Shown here piece by piece: positions 27,594-36,784 of a stretch of 64,000 nt of DNA. Below the pieces are notes generated by a model. It was not told the DNA's origin, made no database searches, and was given only the letters and a program-made list of their open reading frames with translations. The DNA comes from Bythopirellula polymerisocia (GTDB lineage Bacteria; Planctomycetota; Planctomycetia; Pirellulales; Lacipirellulaceae): NCBI RefSeq assembly GCF_007860015.1, contig NZ_SJPS01000003.1, forward strand, positions 1 to 64,000, given 5' to 3'. Every line of letters begins with the position of its first letter. Positions within the stretch are counted from its first letter, which is position 1. The translations under genes were made by a program, and so were the position numbers.

Positions 27594-28220
27594 ATGGAAA
27601 CTCTCTTTGGAATCCTGAACAATTGCGTCTATGGCGTATTGGCCATGCTGGCATTGTGGGGCGCTTATTGCGTCATCCTCGTCTGGCGACGCGTGGGTCA
27701 AACCCGTTTTGCTGATGAAGAAGATCAAGATGAGTTTCTCGTCGAATTGGAGCAGGCGCTCGAAATGAAGAACTACGGGGCAGTTACCGAGCTATGTGAA
27801 GATGATCGCCGAGCCATGCCTCAACTAGCTTTGTACGCGGTGAACAATCGTAATCTTGGATACGACAAACTACGCCGACGCGTAGCAGAGCGGTTTCAGC
27901 AGGATGTACTTTCTGACATCGAACATCGCCTGAGTTGGGTAGGGACCGTTATTAAGAGTGCCCCGATGATCGGTTTGTTAGGGACAGTAATGGGCATGAT
28001 GGGTGCTTTCGCTAATCTTAGTAGCGGTGACAAAGTGGATACCGTCCAAATGGCTTCGGACATTCAGTTTGCTTTGATCACGACTGCCTTGGGGCTGGCT
28101 ATCGCCGTTCCATTGGTTCTGTCTACCGCCAGTATTAATATCCGCATTCGCAAGATGGAAGATCTTGTGGGTGTCGGCATGTCGAGATTGTTTGAAGCTT
28201 TGAAGTTTGCCCAAGCTTAG
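27594..28220 (+). CDS. exbB: ExbB/TolQ/MotA-family proton channel subunit
   Basis: 208 aa from ATG 27594, with AAGGTGA (27578-27584) nine bases upstream; a TTG at 27585 is in frame but badly spaced. Three membrane spans are visible: about 5-30, 117-140 and 160-182. Family signatures are intact: SAPMIGLLGTVMGMMGAF with the channel Thr (residue 131), and FALITTALGLAIAVP. ExbB-type proteins form the pentameric stator that passes protons together with ExbD and drives a periplasmic partner. It is followed by two exbD genes. Confidence 0.9.
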   Translation: METLFGILNNCVYGVLAMLALWGAYCVILVWRRVGQTRFADEEDQDEFLVELEQALEMKNYGAVTELCEDDRRAMPQLALYAVNNRNLGYDKLRRRVAERFQQDVLSDIEHRLSWVGTVIKSAPMIGLLGTVMGMMGAFANLSSGDKVDTVQMASDIQFALITTALGLAIAVPLVLSTASINIRIRKMEDLVGVGMSRLFEALKFAQA

Positions 28221-28273
28221 ATGCCGTTCGAATGTAGTTGACTACCAGCATTAAATGAAAAGATTCAATATCC

Positions 28274-28762
28274 GTGAATGATTCAATAGAGACAGACGAT
28301 TGGACCGCTGGTGGAGTCATGCCGGCCAGGAGCTCGCGGGTAGAAGACGCGGAGATGGACATCACTCCGATGATCGACATTACCTTCCTGCTGCTGATAT
28401 TCTTCCTTGTCTGCTCGACCCCTGATCAGAAGACAGCGATTGAGCTGCCGAAAGCGAAGTACGGAAAAGGCGTGGGGGAGCGAAATTCAGTAATTTTTAC
28501 CGTCAGCGATGAAGGGGTCGACAATGCCCCGATTTACCTCGGTGACGGCAAGATAGATGCGGCTCGGTTAAGCGACGACCCTGACGAGCAGAGCGATCTC
28601 ATTGTGGAAGCCGTCGAGAAAGGACGTCGAGAAGAGAACAAGGAGAACGTCCTCATCAAGGCGGATCGCAATGTGGCCTACCGAGAAGTCGAACGCGTGG
28701 TGAAGGCGGCCTCGCGGGTCGAAGGTGCCAAGATCTACCTAGCTGTTATGGAATCCAATTAG
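28274..28762 (+). CDS. exbD: ExbD/TolR-family subunit 1
   Basis: 162 aa from GTG 28274; ATG 28319 is an alternative that would shorten the cytosolic tail. The single membrane span (about 33-49) has the family pattern DITPMIDITFLLLIFFLV, with the essential channel Asp at 35. The C-terminal periplasmic domain ends ..YREVERVVKAASRVEGAKIYLAVM, the usual ExbD ending. ExbD and TolR couple proton flow to the moving partner. It differs strongly from the second ExbD, 36 nt downstream, in its periplasmic part (ELPKAKYGKGVGE..), which suggests a mixed ExbD dimer. Confidence 0.9.
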   Translation: MNDSIETDDWTAGGVMPARSSRVEDAEMDITPMIDITFLLLIFFLVCSTPDQKTAIELPKAKYGKGVGERNSVIFTVSDEGVDNAPIYLGDGKIDAARLSDDPDEQSDLIVEAVEKGRREENKENVLIKADRNVAYREVERVVKAASRVEGAKIYLAVMESN

Positions 28763-28798
28763 CAATCGCTCGGCTTACGTACCCAGAAGTTGAAGAGA

Positions 28799-29290
28799 AT
28801 GGCAGAAGAAGTTCATTACAGCGAAGACGCGATCACTCGCCACCGCTCGCATCGTGGCGAAGATGAGATGGACTTGACCCCTATGGTCGATGTGACGTTT
28901 TTGTTGTTGATTTTTTTCATGATTACCGCCGCCTTTGCCCTGCAGAAGTCGTTGGAGATTCCACCTGTTAAAGAACAGGAGGGAGCCGTCACACAAACTG
29001 TCGATGACTTGGAAAAGGACTCGATTGTAGTGAGAGTCGATGAAGACAACGTTTTTTGGATTTCTGGTCCTTCTTCGCCGGAAGAACAACGGGCTACGAG
29101 CGCGCAAGAGATGATCGTCAAACTCCGGAAAGTTCGCGAGGAAAGCCCGTCGGGGGCGGCAAAGATGCTGGTGCAAGCGAACGGCGATGCGCGCCACGAA
29201 TTCGTCGTGGCCGCCCTCGATGCAGGGACTGGGGTGGGCATGGAAGAAATACGGTTGATGAGCTACGAAGAAGGCGATTTTGATTTTTAA
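28799..29290 (+). CDS. exbD: ExbD/TolR-family subunit 2
   Basis: 163 aa from ATG 28799; an in-frame TTG lies 9 nt upstream. The span DLTPMVDVTFLLLIFFMI carries the channel Asp (residue 31). The periplasmic domain contains ..VQANGDARHEFVVAALDAGTG, as in other ExbD proteins, and ends acidic (YEEGDFDF). Two different ExbD genes after one ExbB is a recurring pattern in bacteria with complex envelopes. A 66-nt gap leads to the propeller gene. Confidence 0.9.
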   Translation: MAEEVHYSEDAITRHRSHRGEDEMDLTPMVDVTFLLLIFFMITAAFALQKSLEIPPVKEQEGAVTQTVDDLEKDSIVVRVDEDNVFWISGPSSPEEQRATSAQEMIVKLRKVREESPSGAAKMLVQANGDARHEFVVAALDAGTGVGMEEIRLMSYEEGDFDF

Positions 29291-29356
29291 TGCGTAAGCG
29301 AGCATTTAAGTGATAGGAAGTCCTGCTCGGCTACAACAGTAAATACAAGACTCACC

Positions 29357-32300
29357 ATGAAGACATCAGATTTTCTCGACATCTTGGAACATCGCAAGTT
29401 GGCGCCAACCAACGTAATTGCCAAGCTCCGCGCTAAGGCCGAGAAAGACCAGCATCGTGTGACCCCTCAAGCGATCCTAAAGTATCTAGTAAAAAAAGAG
29501 ATCATCCCAAGATCCGTGGCCTATCAACTCTTGAAGACCACGCTCACGGTATCGTCTAACGCAGAGTCGAGCATTATGGGCTTCGTTCCCTTGCCAGAGA
29601 CTCCTCTTGCAGGTCAAGAAACGTCGGGCTCGGTCCTCGATGATGATGTTGTCACGCTCGCGCCGGTAGACTCACGGCAAAATCTGAGCATTGACCAAAT
29701 CGAGAATGCAGTGTCAGCGTCCAGTGACGTCCGAGACGAGGCTCCTGATCCTGGAGAACCAGATAGTCCACATCTCTCGTCGCTTGCTTCCATGTCAAGC
29801 GTTGCCAAAGCACAGGAAGATTCAGAGGCAGTCTTTGACGAGATTGCTACTGAACCCACTAAATCGAAGCCTAAGAGAAAAAAGCAGAAAAACAAAAATG
29901 AATGGGACTCCTCACTCATCCTTTATGGTGGTGGCGGCTTGCTCGTGCTGATTATCTCGGGGGTTGTGATCTATTACCTTCTCAATCGAGAGAATGCTGA
30001 CCTCGTTCTCCAGCAAGCTGGTGACTACTTTGATAGCGGGTCTTATACGCAAGCGATAAGTCAGTACGAACACTTTCTCGAAGTCAATAAGGGCCATCCC
30101 CAGTACAGTGACGCCAAGGTCAAGCTGGGCATGGCTCGACTTTGGAAAGATAGTGGCAGTACAAGCGACTACGAGAATGCCTTGGAAACTGTACAAAGCG
30201 TCCTAGATGACATTCAAGATGAACCAGAGTTTCGCTCTGCGCAGCGGGACCTTGCCTCGCTCATCCCCAAGATTGCCCAAGGGTTGGCAGGTCAAGCTGA
30301 AGAGGCGACTGAACCGGAGCTGGCCCAACAGCGAGTAGAACAAACTCGTGCGGCGCTCTCCCTCGCGATGAACACTAAATACATTCCTAAGCAGTTTCGC
30401 GATGAAGTGCAAATAAGTGAGATTGAGCAATCGCTGTTGCGCGTCGAACGTGCCCGGCAGCAAAATCTCGATCTTGCCGAGACACTCGAGAAGGTCGACA
30501 AGGCACTTGCCGAACAAGACATTGCGGCTGCCTATGAACTTCATGGCCAACTTTTGGAAAAGCATCCAGCGCTAATGCGCGACGACACCTTGGCTGCAAA
30601 AGTAAAATCAATATCTGAAGCTGAGGCTCAGGCAATAAAGTTCGTCTCAGAATCGCGGGAGGCCGAGTCGGGACCGCGCCAAAATTCCATAGTCGCTACA
30701 CTTACTCTTGCTGACCAGCAGGTCAAGTCTGTCAGCGAAGCAGAAGGAACCTTAGCGATCCGCCTCTCTGGTGCTGTCTACGCACTGCGGGCCAGTGATG
30801 GCAAGCTTCTCTGGCGTGAGTACCTGGGTAATGGCCCAGATTGTGCACCTATCCAACTGGGTAATGGGGACTATTTGGTCACTGACATCCTGCACCGGGA
30901 AGTTGCGCGCTTAGAAGGGGATTCGGGAAAGGTGCTTTGGCGGCTGGCATTTGATACGCCTTTGATGCAACCTGTTCTCTCAGGAGAACAAATATTTGTT
31001 GCGGATCAAGATGGCAAGCTGCATGTCGTTGAGGTCTCTACGGGGAAGTCGGTAGGATATATCCAGTTCAGTCAAAAGCTGGCCGTACCGCCGACCATCG
31101 ACGAAAGTAAGCGCCGATTGTACGTTCCAGGAGCTCACTCGAGTCTGTATACGATATCAACGGACGACTACACTTGTCTGGGTGTCTACTATCTAGGACA
31201 TAGTGCGGACAGCATTGCAGTTCCCGTAGCTAAAATATTGAACAAGGTTCTAGTCGCGGTTAACACAGGACTTACCACAAGTAAACTTTCCGTTCATTCG
31301 ATTTCTGAAAAGGGCCTTACCCAAAAAGTCGAAACCGAGAAGAGGCTCACCGGTACAGTTGATACGCCACTATTGGTCGATGGGAGGCGTCTTGTCGTAC
31401 TCACCAGTCTTGGCCAAATTTCCGCTTATGATGTGGCAAGTAGCGAAGGAGATGCAGCCCTGAGCCGTATCGCAGAACGCGATCCAGAGGGGGATTCTGC
31501 GATTGCTCGCTTCGGGCTCCTTCACGATGGCAATGTATGGGTTGGAGGTCGTGAACTGAGCAAGTTGGCGATTCTTCCGACCGGCAATCGTATTCAAGTA
31601 CGAAATCTAGACCAAGATTTTGCAGGGGATATCTTCGACAACCCACTGCTGTTGATTGACGGCATGGTTGTTCATGTGCGACGGCCTGCCGATCAGGCAG
31701 GTGGAATAGTAGCTGCCGTCGATTCCACGTCCGGGACGACACTATGGCAGACCCACCTCGCTGTTCCCTTGGCAGGAGCCCCCGCAATCGATCCCGTTGG
31801 GGCTCAGATTAGCGCAATCACCGCAACTGGAGCTGCCTATTTGCTTGATCGAGAAGCAATGTCCGAACGGGTGCAAAACAAAGCAGACCGTTTGTCCGGC
31901 AGACGCATTTCGTCATCGAACTTTTCAACGAGTGTTCCACTTGGTCAGAGTCGCCTTGCGGCAGGCGAATTAGGTTCAAAGAAGATCTTGCTTTTTCGTC
32001 CTGGTGTGCCTCGAGGTCCTCTGAGTTTGGTCGAACTTTCTTCACCCTTGAGTGCAGATCTCATATCTTGGGGCGAGGGGTTTGTCGCTCCGACCCACGT
32101 GGGACAGGTCTATCTTTTCTCCAGTGAAGATGGCGAACAAATTGGCTCGCCATTTCAGCCACCGCTAGAAGCAAACGAGAAGTTAGTCTGGCTCACACCT
32201 GCCGTTGTCAGTGAAGGTGGAGATTCTCAATTAGTTCTCTCTGACGAACAGAATAGTATCTATCTGATCCAACAGGAATCTGTGCCCGCCCCCCATTTGC

Positions 32301-32785
32301 AAGCGATTAAAAACGAAGCGTTGGGTGAACATAAACTTAAGTCCCCGATTGCTGTTAGCGGTACGGTTGCCATTGCAGGAACGAAGGGGAACTCGGTGGC
32401 TCGCTTCGAACTACCTTCGCTCGCGGCTGACGACCCCATCGACGTCGGTGGCCAAATCGTTTGGGGGCCCTTTTCTACAGGCAGTGGTTTTGTATTCAGC
32501 ACGGATGTGGGTGAAATCGTATACATGCAAGGAGATGGCAAGATCACGTGGAAAACACCTCTAGGCGATAGATTACCAGCCGGAGTTCCCGTGGCTGACG
32601 AAGCCAGCCTGCTCATTGCGTGGCAACTTCATGGTATCTCAAGACTGAATCTTGCCGATGGCCAGGAACTAGCTAGTGTGTCACTTGACCAGGCAATTGT
32701 GGCGGGACCAGTGCCATTCGGTCGTCGTCTTGTACTTGCTGCCTCGGATGGCACGCTCCTGATCGTAAATCAACCAGAACCGTGA
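29357..32785 (+). CDS. Membrane-anchored TPR/PQQ-like beta-propeller protein
   Basis: 1142 aa. Residues 1-65 form a small helical domain (LKYLVKKEIIPRSVAYQLLK). A long acidic linker and a basic strip (KPKRKKQKNKN, 171-181) precede one membrane span (187-209), which places the rest outside the cytosol. TPR-like helices cover about 212-420 (ADLVLQQAGDYFDSGSYTQA..). A PQQ-type propeller fills about 430-1140 with blades such as VYALRASDGKLLWREYLG, VARLEGDSGKVLWRLAF and LHVVEVSTGKSVGYIQF. No PQQ-binding set is apparent, so it is probably a binding scaffold. The stop overlaps the next start (GTGA). Its position after exbBDD suggests a partner of that motor. Confidence 0.8.
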   Translation: MKTSDFLDILEHRKLAPTNVIAKLRAKAEKDQHRVTPQAILKYLVKKEIIPRSVAYQLLKTTLTVSSNAESSIMGFVPLPETPLAGQETSGSVLDDDVVTLAPVDSRQNLSIDQIENAVSASSDVRDEAPDPGEPDSPHLSSLASMSSVAKAQEDSEAVFDEIATEPTKSKPKRKKQKNKNEWDSSLILYGGGGLLVLIISGVVIYYLLNRENADLVLQQAGDYFDSGSYTQAISQYEHFLEVNKGHPQYSDAKVKLGMARLWKDSGSTSDYENALETVQSVLDDIQDEPEFRSAQRDLASLIPKIAQGLAGQAEEATEPELAQQRVEQTRAALSLAMNTKYIPKQFRDEVQISEIEQSLLRVERARQQNLDLAETLEKVDKALAEQDIAAAYELHGQLLEKHPALMRDDTLAAKVKSISEAEAQAIKFVSESREAESGPRQNSIVATLTLADQQVKSVSEAEGTLAIRLSGAVYALRASDGKLLWREYLGNGPDCAPIQLGNGDYLVTDILHREVARLEGDSGKVLWRLAFDTPLMQPVLSGEQIFVADQDGKLHVVEVSTGKSVGYIQFSQKLAVPPTIDESKRRLYVPGAHSSLYTISTDDYTCLGVYYLGHSADSIAVPVAKILNKVLVAVNTGLTTSKLSVHSISEKGLTQKVETEKRLTGTVDTPLLVDGRRLVVLTSLGQISAYDVASSEGDAALSRIAERDPEGDSAIARFGLLHDGNVWVGGRELSKLAILPTGNRIQVRNLDQDFAGDIFDNPLLLIDGMVVHVRRPADQAGGIVAAVDSTSGTTLWQTHLAVPLAGAPAIDPVGAQISAITATGAAYLLDREAMSERVQNKADRLSGRRISSSNFSTSVPLGQSRLAAGELGSKKILLFRPGVPRGPLSLVELSSPLSADLISWGEGFVAPTHVGQVYLFSSEDGEQIGSPFQPPLEANEKLVWLTPAVVSEGGDSQLVLSDEQNSIYLIQQESVPAPHLQAIKNEALGEHKLKSPIAVSGTVAIAGTKGNSVARFELPSLAADDPIDVGGQIVWGPFSTGSGFVFSTDVGEIVYMQGDGKITWKTPLGDRLPAGVPVADEASLLIAWQLHGISRLNLADGQELASVSLDQAIVAGPVPFGRRLVLAASDGTLLIVNQPEP

Positions 32786-35160
32786 AATGCTGTACTTTAA
32801 TGTCGAATCGTTTCGCCCATTACTTCTGGCTCAATTGCCTGAGCAACCTGCTCACGACGCTTTTCCTGTTATGCGCTTGCGATTGTCTAGCTGTTGCTGA
32901 AGATACCAAAGAAGAGAAAGTTCAGACACGGCTGATCGATCAATATCCCTTTGACCGAATCATACTTGACGCGACTAATAACAACACAGTTCTCAATCTG
33001 CAACTCTTGGACTTCCCTAATCGGAAAGTTCCCAATCCCTTTCCGACCAGTGGCACATTGGAGGTTCGGCGACTTAGTGATCCGACGAAGCTATACACGA
33101 TCAATTGGTCAGCCATTGCTAAGATTGAGCTCTACGAAGACCTTGTTCTGCAGGAAGCGCAAGCTTACGTCAGCTCTGGTAAATTGGATGAGGCCTACGC
33201 TAATTTAGAATTTCTGCACAAGAATTACTCCGATTTAGCTGGCTTACAGTTAGTGACAGAAAACTATCTCCAGCAGGATGCCTTATCCTCTTTTTCTGAC
33301 GAGCGATACGACGAGTCGTTGGCGATCCTCTCAGCCTTGTACGATGTCAATCCCCAGAGGCAAGGTCTGACGAAAGCAGTCGAAGGCGTTTCCAATCGGT
33401 TGATCCGCCAATTAATGACGAACAAAGATTATGGGGCAGCCAGAGCTGTGCTCGAATCGCTCTCCAAGAGCTTCTCAAAGTTAGACCTCTCCAATTTGTC
33501 AAGCTGGCGCAAGAAGTTTTCCTCCGACGCCGAAGCTCAATTGGCGATTGGCCGTCAAGCGATGGAGAAGAATGATTATGAAACATCACGGCAAGCAGTC
33601 CGTCGTTCCTTAGCCATTCTTCCAGATCTCGAAGCTGCCCAAAAGCTATTGACAGAAATAGACCGCCTTTCGCCCCAAATGATCGTCGGGGTAGGACAAC
33701 TTTCTCTGGCTCGTAAATCGGCCCCTCTGCAAGAGTGGGCAGAGCAGCGAGTTTCGCGGCTCTTGTCTCCCTCTTTTGTAGAACTCGTTGGAGTCGGCGC
33801 CGAAGGGGGCGAGTATGCTTGCCATTGGGCTGATATTGAGGTTGATGATTCTGGCATGAAGACAAGTGTTATCCTTAAAGATAATGCCCTTCACCTGGGT
33901 ATTACACCAGCTAGCATGGTGCTTCAGTTATTAAGGATGGCTGAGCCTTCGAACGAGTACTACCGGGCTGATTTCGCGGTTGCGTTTCGTCAGGTTGAAA
34001 TAATCGACGGCTTGGAAGTTTCTATAGGGTGGCGATTTCCCCCTGTGAAACCCATTGCCTATCTGCAGATTCCCCTCTCGCGACTTGTGAAGGAGACTGC
34101 TGCTCCCCCTTATCGTGCTTCATTTCAGGATGATGAGCCTGACATAGTACGATTTGAAGCATCTGAGGATGACAAGTTCCACGGCCCTAAGATAATCATC
34201 GAGCAGAAGTTTGAGGATGACGAAGCCGCCATCCTTGCGTTCAGTCGGCGAGAGATCGAAGTACTCGAAGATATTGCCCCTTGGAATTACGTTCGGATGG
34301 GTCAAATCCGCGATATTGTCGTTTCGGCGTATCGTATGCCTACCGTTCATGTTCTGCTTGGTAACTACGAGTCACCGATAATTCGCCGTCGTGAGTTTCG
34401 CAGGGCATTGTGTTATGGAATTGATCGAGAGCGATTGCTTTCCGAAGTGCTCGCAGTAGGAAGCAATCGTCCTGGATTCCGAGTGCTAAGCGGCCCAATC
34501 CCCGCAGGCTTCACTATCGGCGATTTCATTGGTTATGGATACAAACAACAGATTCAACCCCATCCCTATGAACCAAGGCTTGCTGCAGTTCTCAATGCTA
34601 CGGCCAAGGCGGCTGTGGCTAAAAAAGCAGCTGGGGGTAAAGACGCCAAGAAACCAGACGGTGAAAAGCAGGACGAAACCAATGTCAAGCCCGATCCGCT
34701 CATTCTGATCCATCGAGAAAATACAGTCGCTCGTACGATGTGTCAGCTCATCAAGCGACAACTTGAGGCGATTGGAATACCGATCGAAGTAAAAGAGCTT
34801 TCACTTACGGACGATATCAACGAACTGGCTTGGGACCTGCGCTATGCGGAACTCAGCTTCGATGAACCCTTGATTGATGCCCAGCGGCTCTTTGGGCCTC
34901 ATGGTCTGGCGGGGCGATGCAGCCCCAGCATGAATTTGGCATTGGTTGAACTCGATAAAGCCACCAACTGGAACGATGCCCGCAGCAGGCTTCAGGAAAT
35001 ACATCAGATCGCTTTCAACGACCTCCCGGTGATTCCGCTATGGCAGACTCCGAAGTTCTTTGCCACTCAAAAGACCTTGACCGGTGTAGGAAAGTCCCCG
35101 GTTACCCTGTATCAGAACATTTCCGATTGGCGTAACACGTTTCAGCTAGGGAGTCCTTAG
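32782..35160 (+). CDS. Exported TPR protein fused to a peptide/nickel-type solute-binding domain
   Basis: 792 aa from GTG 32782, with ATG 32800 as the alternative. The signal peptide is LLTTLFLLCACDCLAVA. Residues about 110-300 are TPR-like (LQEAQAYVSSGKLDEAYANL; AIGRQAMEKNDYETSRQAV). Residues about 350-790 match the family-5 (DppA/OppA/NikA) binding-protein fold: FRRALCYGIDRERLLSEVLA, then LIKRQLEAIGIPIEVKEL, and near the end FNDLPVIPLWQTPKFF. A Lys/Ala-rich insert (about 607-640) interrupts it. No DppB/C-type permease or ATPase is nearby, so import through a normal ABC system is not supported. Translational coupling to the propeller gene suggests it serves the ExbBD device. Confidence 0.8.
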   Translation: MKCCTLMSNRFAHYFWLNCLSNLLTTLFLLCACDCLAVAEDTKEEKVQTRLIDQYPFDRIILDATNNNTVLNLQLLDFPNRKVPNPFPTSGTLEVRRLSDPTKLYTINWSAIAKIELYEDLVLQEAQAYVSSGKLDEAYANLEFLHKNYSDLAGLQLVTENYLQQDALSSFSDERYDESLAILSALYDVNPQRQGLTKAVEGVSNRLIRQLMTNKDYGAARAVLESLSKSFSKLDLSNLSSWRKKFSSDAEAQLAIGRQAMEKNDYETSRQAVRRSLAILPDLEAAQKLLTEIDRLSPQMIVGVGQLSLARKSAPLQEWAEQRVSRLLSPSFVELVGVGAEGGEYACHWADIEVDDSGMKTSVILKDNALHLGITPASMVLQLLRMAEPSNEYYRADFAVAFRQVEIIDGLEVSIGWRFPPVKPIAYLQIPLSRLVKETAAPPYRASFQDDEPDIVRFEASEDDKFHGPKIIIEQKFEDDEAAILAFSRREIEVLEDIAPWNYVRMGQIRDIVVSAYRMPTVHVLLGNYESPIIRRREFRRALCYGIDRERLLSEVLAVGSNRPGFRVLSGPIPAGFTIGDFIGYGYKQQIQPHPYEPRLAAVLNATAKAAVAKKAAGGKDAKKPDGEKQDETNVKPDPLILIHRENTVARTMCQLIKRQLEAIGIPIEVKELSLTDDINELAWDLRYAELSFDEPLIDAQRLFGPHGLAGRCSPSMNLALVELDKATNWNDARSRLQEIHQIAFNDLPVIPLWQTPKFFATQKTLTGVGKSPVTLYQNISDWRNTFQLGSP

Positions 35161-35162
35161 CT

Positions 35163-36644
35163 ATGCATTGGGACTCAAGCAAAATGAAGACTCGCTTATC
35201 ACTTCCCTCGAATAGGCTGGACTGGGTTGTTTGCGTGGCCTTGTTATTCAGCATCGCGGTTCCATGTTGGGCACTCGATGATAAGTCGTGGGAATTGGCT
35301 CCCTATCGCGTCCAATTGCTCGTCGTTGTTGATTCTTCAGCTAGACCCGGAGCAATCACTGCCGAACAGTTCTCGGCAGATCTCAAGCAGCGAATTCGGA
35401 CGACGCTTTATCCTTTATGGAGCGTAGAGCTCGTATTACCCCAGGCAGCAGATCGCACGCGCCAACTTAGTGGACTTGGCAACTTGGAGGACGAATCGGA
35501 GCAGTCGGAGACTGTCCGATTTGATAAGAGAATTTATATCACAGCTAAGGTAAGTCCTCTGGGAATCTCGCTAAGTAGCCGAGAACTCGACATCTACACT
35601 GGCCGGTGGACGCCTGTTCTTAACAAGTTAGTTCGCCAAGATCACATGGTGACGCATGCGAGCTTGGAACTTCTATGCCAAGTTTTTGCTCCGCTGGCAA
35701 TGATTCATGCCGACCCCAATGACGAGGAGCATGTATCGCTTGTGTTTAAAGGCGCGGATCTGCCGCGACAAACGGACGAGCCGTTATTCGTTCATAGAAA
35801 TGATCTTTTCCAACCGCTCTTAGTCAGGCTAAGTCGTACCAGCGGAGCAGCACCCGAGACGATTGTCGACGTCCCCTGGACCTATGTCGTTGCAGAAGAA
35901 CCGGAGGACGCTGGTTGGCTTTGTCGTGTTTATACCGGTACGCGTCGCCCTTTTGGAACTCGCCGACGTGGTCGCGTTGAACTCATGGCCATCGCGCTCA
36001 AGGCCCCACTTTACGAAACCCAGGTTCGCTTTCACGCCAGCCATGATGAGTCGCAGAGTTTACGTGGTTACGAAGTCTTTGAGCAAGAGCCAGAAACAGG
36101 TGAATACAAGCTTTTAGGAGTGACGAACTATCAAGGATTAATTCCTGTCACGAGGACCGATGCACCTGTGCGGATGCTCATCTTGCGGAGTGACAATCAA
36201 CTCCTGGCTAAGGTTCCCGTTGTTCCAGGCGTTCGTACACTGGCAGAGATACCCATCGCCGACGATATGGCCCGCCTGCTCGTGCAGGAGGATCTTGAAG
36301 CTCTTAAAGAAAAGTTAATTGACGTAGTCGCTCGTCGCAATATTATCATGGCAAGAGTTCGGGCTTTTCTTGAACAAGACAACCTTGACGAGGCACAAAA
36401 ACTATTGACCGAATTGAACGCTCTTCCGAATCGAGGTGACTTTGCCCAAGAGATCAAATCGCTTCAAGATCTCACTGGGTCGGGAGCGAATAGCCAATAT
36501 CACTCTGACAATCCTCGAATTCAGGCCAAAATTGGCAAGCTCCTGGACAATACTGGTACTCTCTTGGGTCGCTTCCTCGGGGTAAGAGAGATTACCCAAT
36601 TAGAAAACGAAGTCCGGGAGTACCAGCGAAGCCAACCAAATTAG
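35163..36644 (+). CDS. Secreted protein of unknown function, last gene of the ExbBD block
   Basis: 493 aa; ATG 2 nt after the previous TAG. Signal peptide at about 18-37 (WVVCVALLFSIAVPCWA). The N-terminal domain (about 40-210) mixes strands and helices (YRVQLLVVVDSSARPGAIT; RIRTTLYPLWSVELVLP). A middle beta-rich part (about 210-370) carries an Arg-rich loop (TGTRRPFGTRRRGR), and the tail is helical and TPR-like (ARVRAFLEQDNLDEAQKLL). No family recognised. Tight coupling with the solute-binding/TPR gene points to a shared complex in the periplasm. Confidence 0.75.
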   Translation: MHWDSSKMKTRLSLPSNRLDWVVCVALLFSIAVPCWALDDKSWELAPYRVQLLVVVDSSARPGAITAEQFSADLKQRIRTTLYPLWSVELVLPQAADRTRQLSGLGNLEDESEQSETVRFDKRIYITAKVSPLGISLSSRELDIYTGRWTPVLNKLVRQDHMVTHASLELLCQVFAPLAMIHADPNDEEHVSLVFKGADLPRQTDEPLFVHRNDLFQPLLVRLSRTSGAAPETIVDVPWTYVVAEEPEDAGWLCRVYTGTRRPFGTRRRGRVELMAIALKAPLYETQVRFHASHDESQSLRGYEVFEQEPETGEYKLLGVTNYQGLIPVTRTDAPVRMLILRSDNQLLAKVPVVPGVRTLAEIPIADDMARLLVQEDLEALKEKLIDVVARRNIIMARVRAFLEQDNLDEAQKLLTELNALPNRGDFAQEIKSLQDLTGSGANSQYHSDNPRIQAKIGKLLDNTGTLLGRFLGVREITQLENEVREYQRSQPN

Positions 36645-36784
36645 TCGACACGCAATTGTCCCTTTGTGCCAACAACGACATTCTCATTGATTTGCTAGAA
36701 AATTCTGGGCGATCTCATCTATCCTGAATAAAAAGGGTTAGTGATCTGCACTGGTAGGTGTAGAATAGTATGGGGTGTTTCTAA

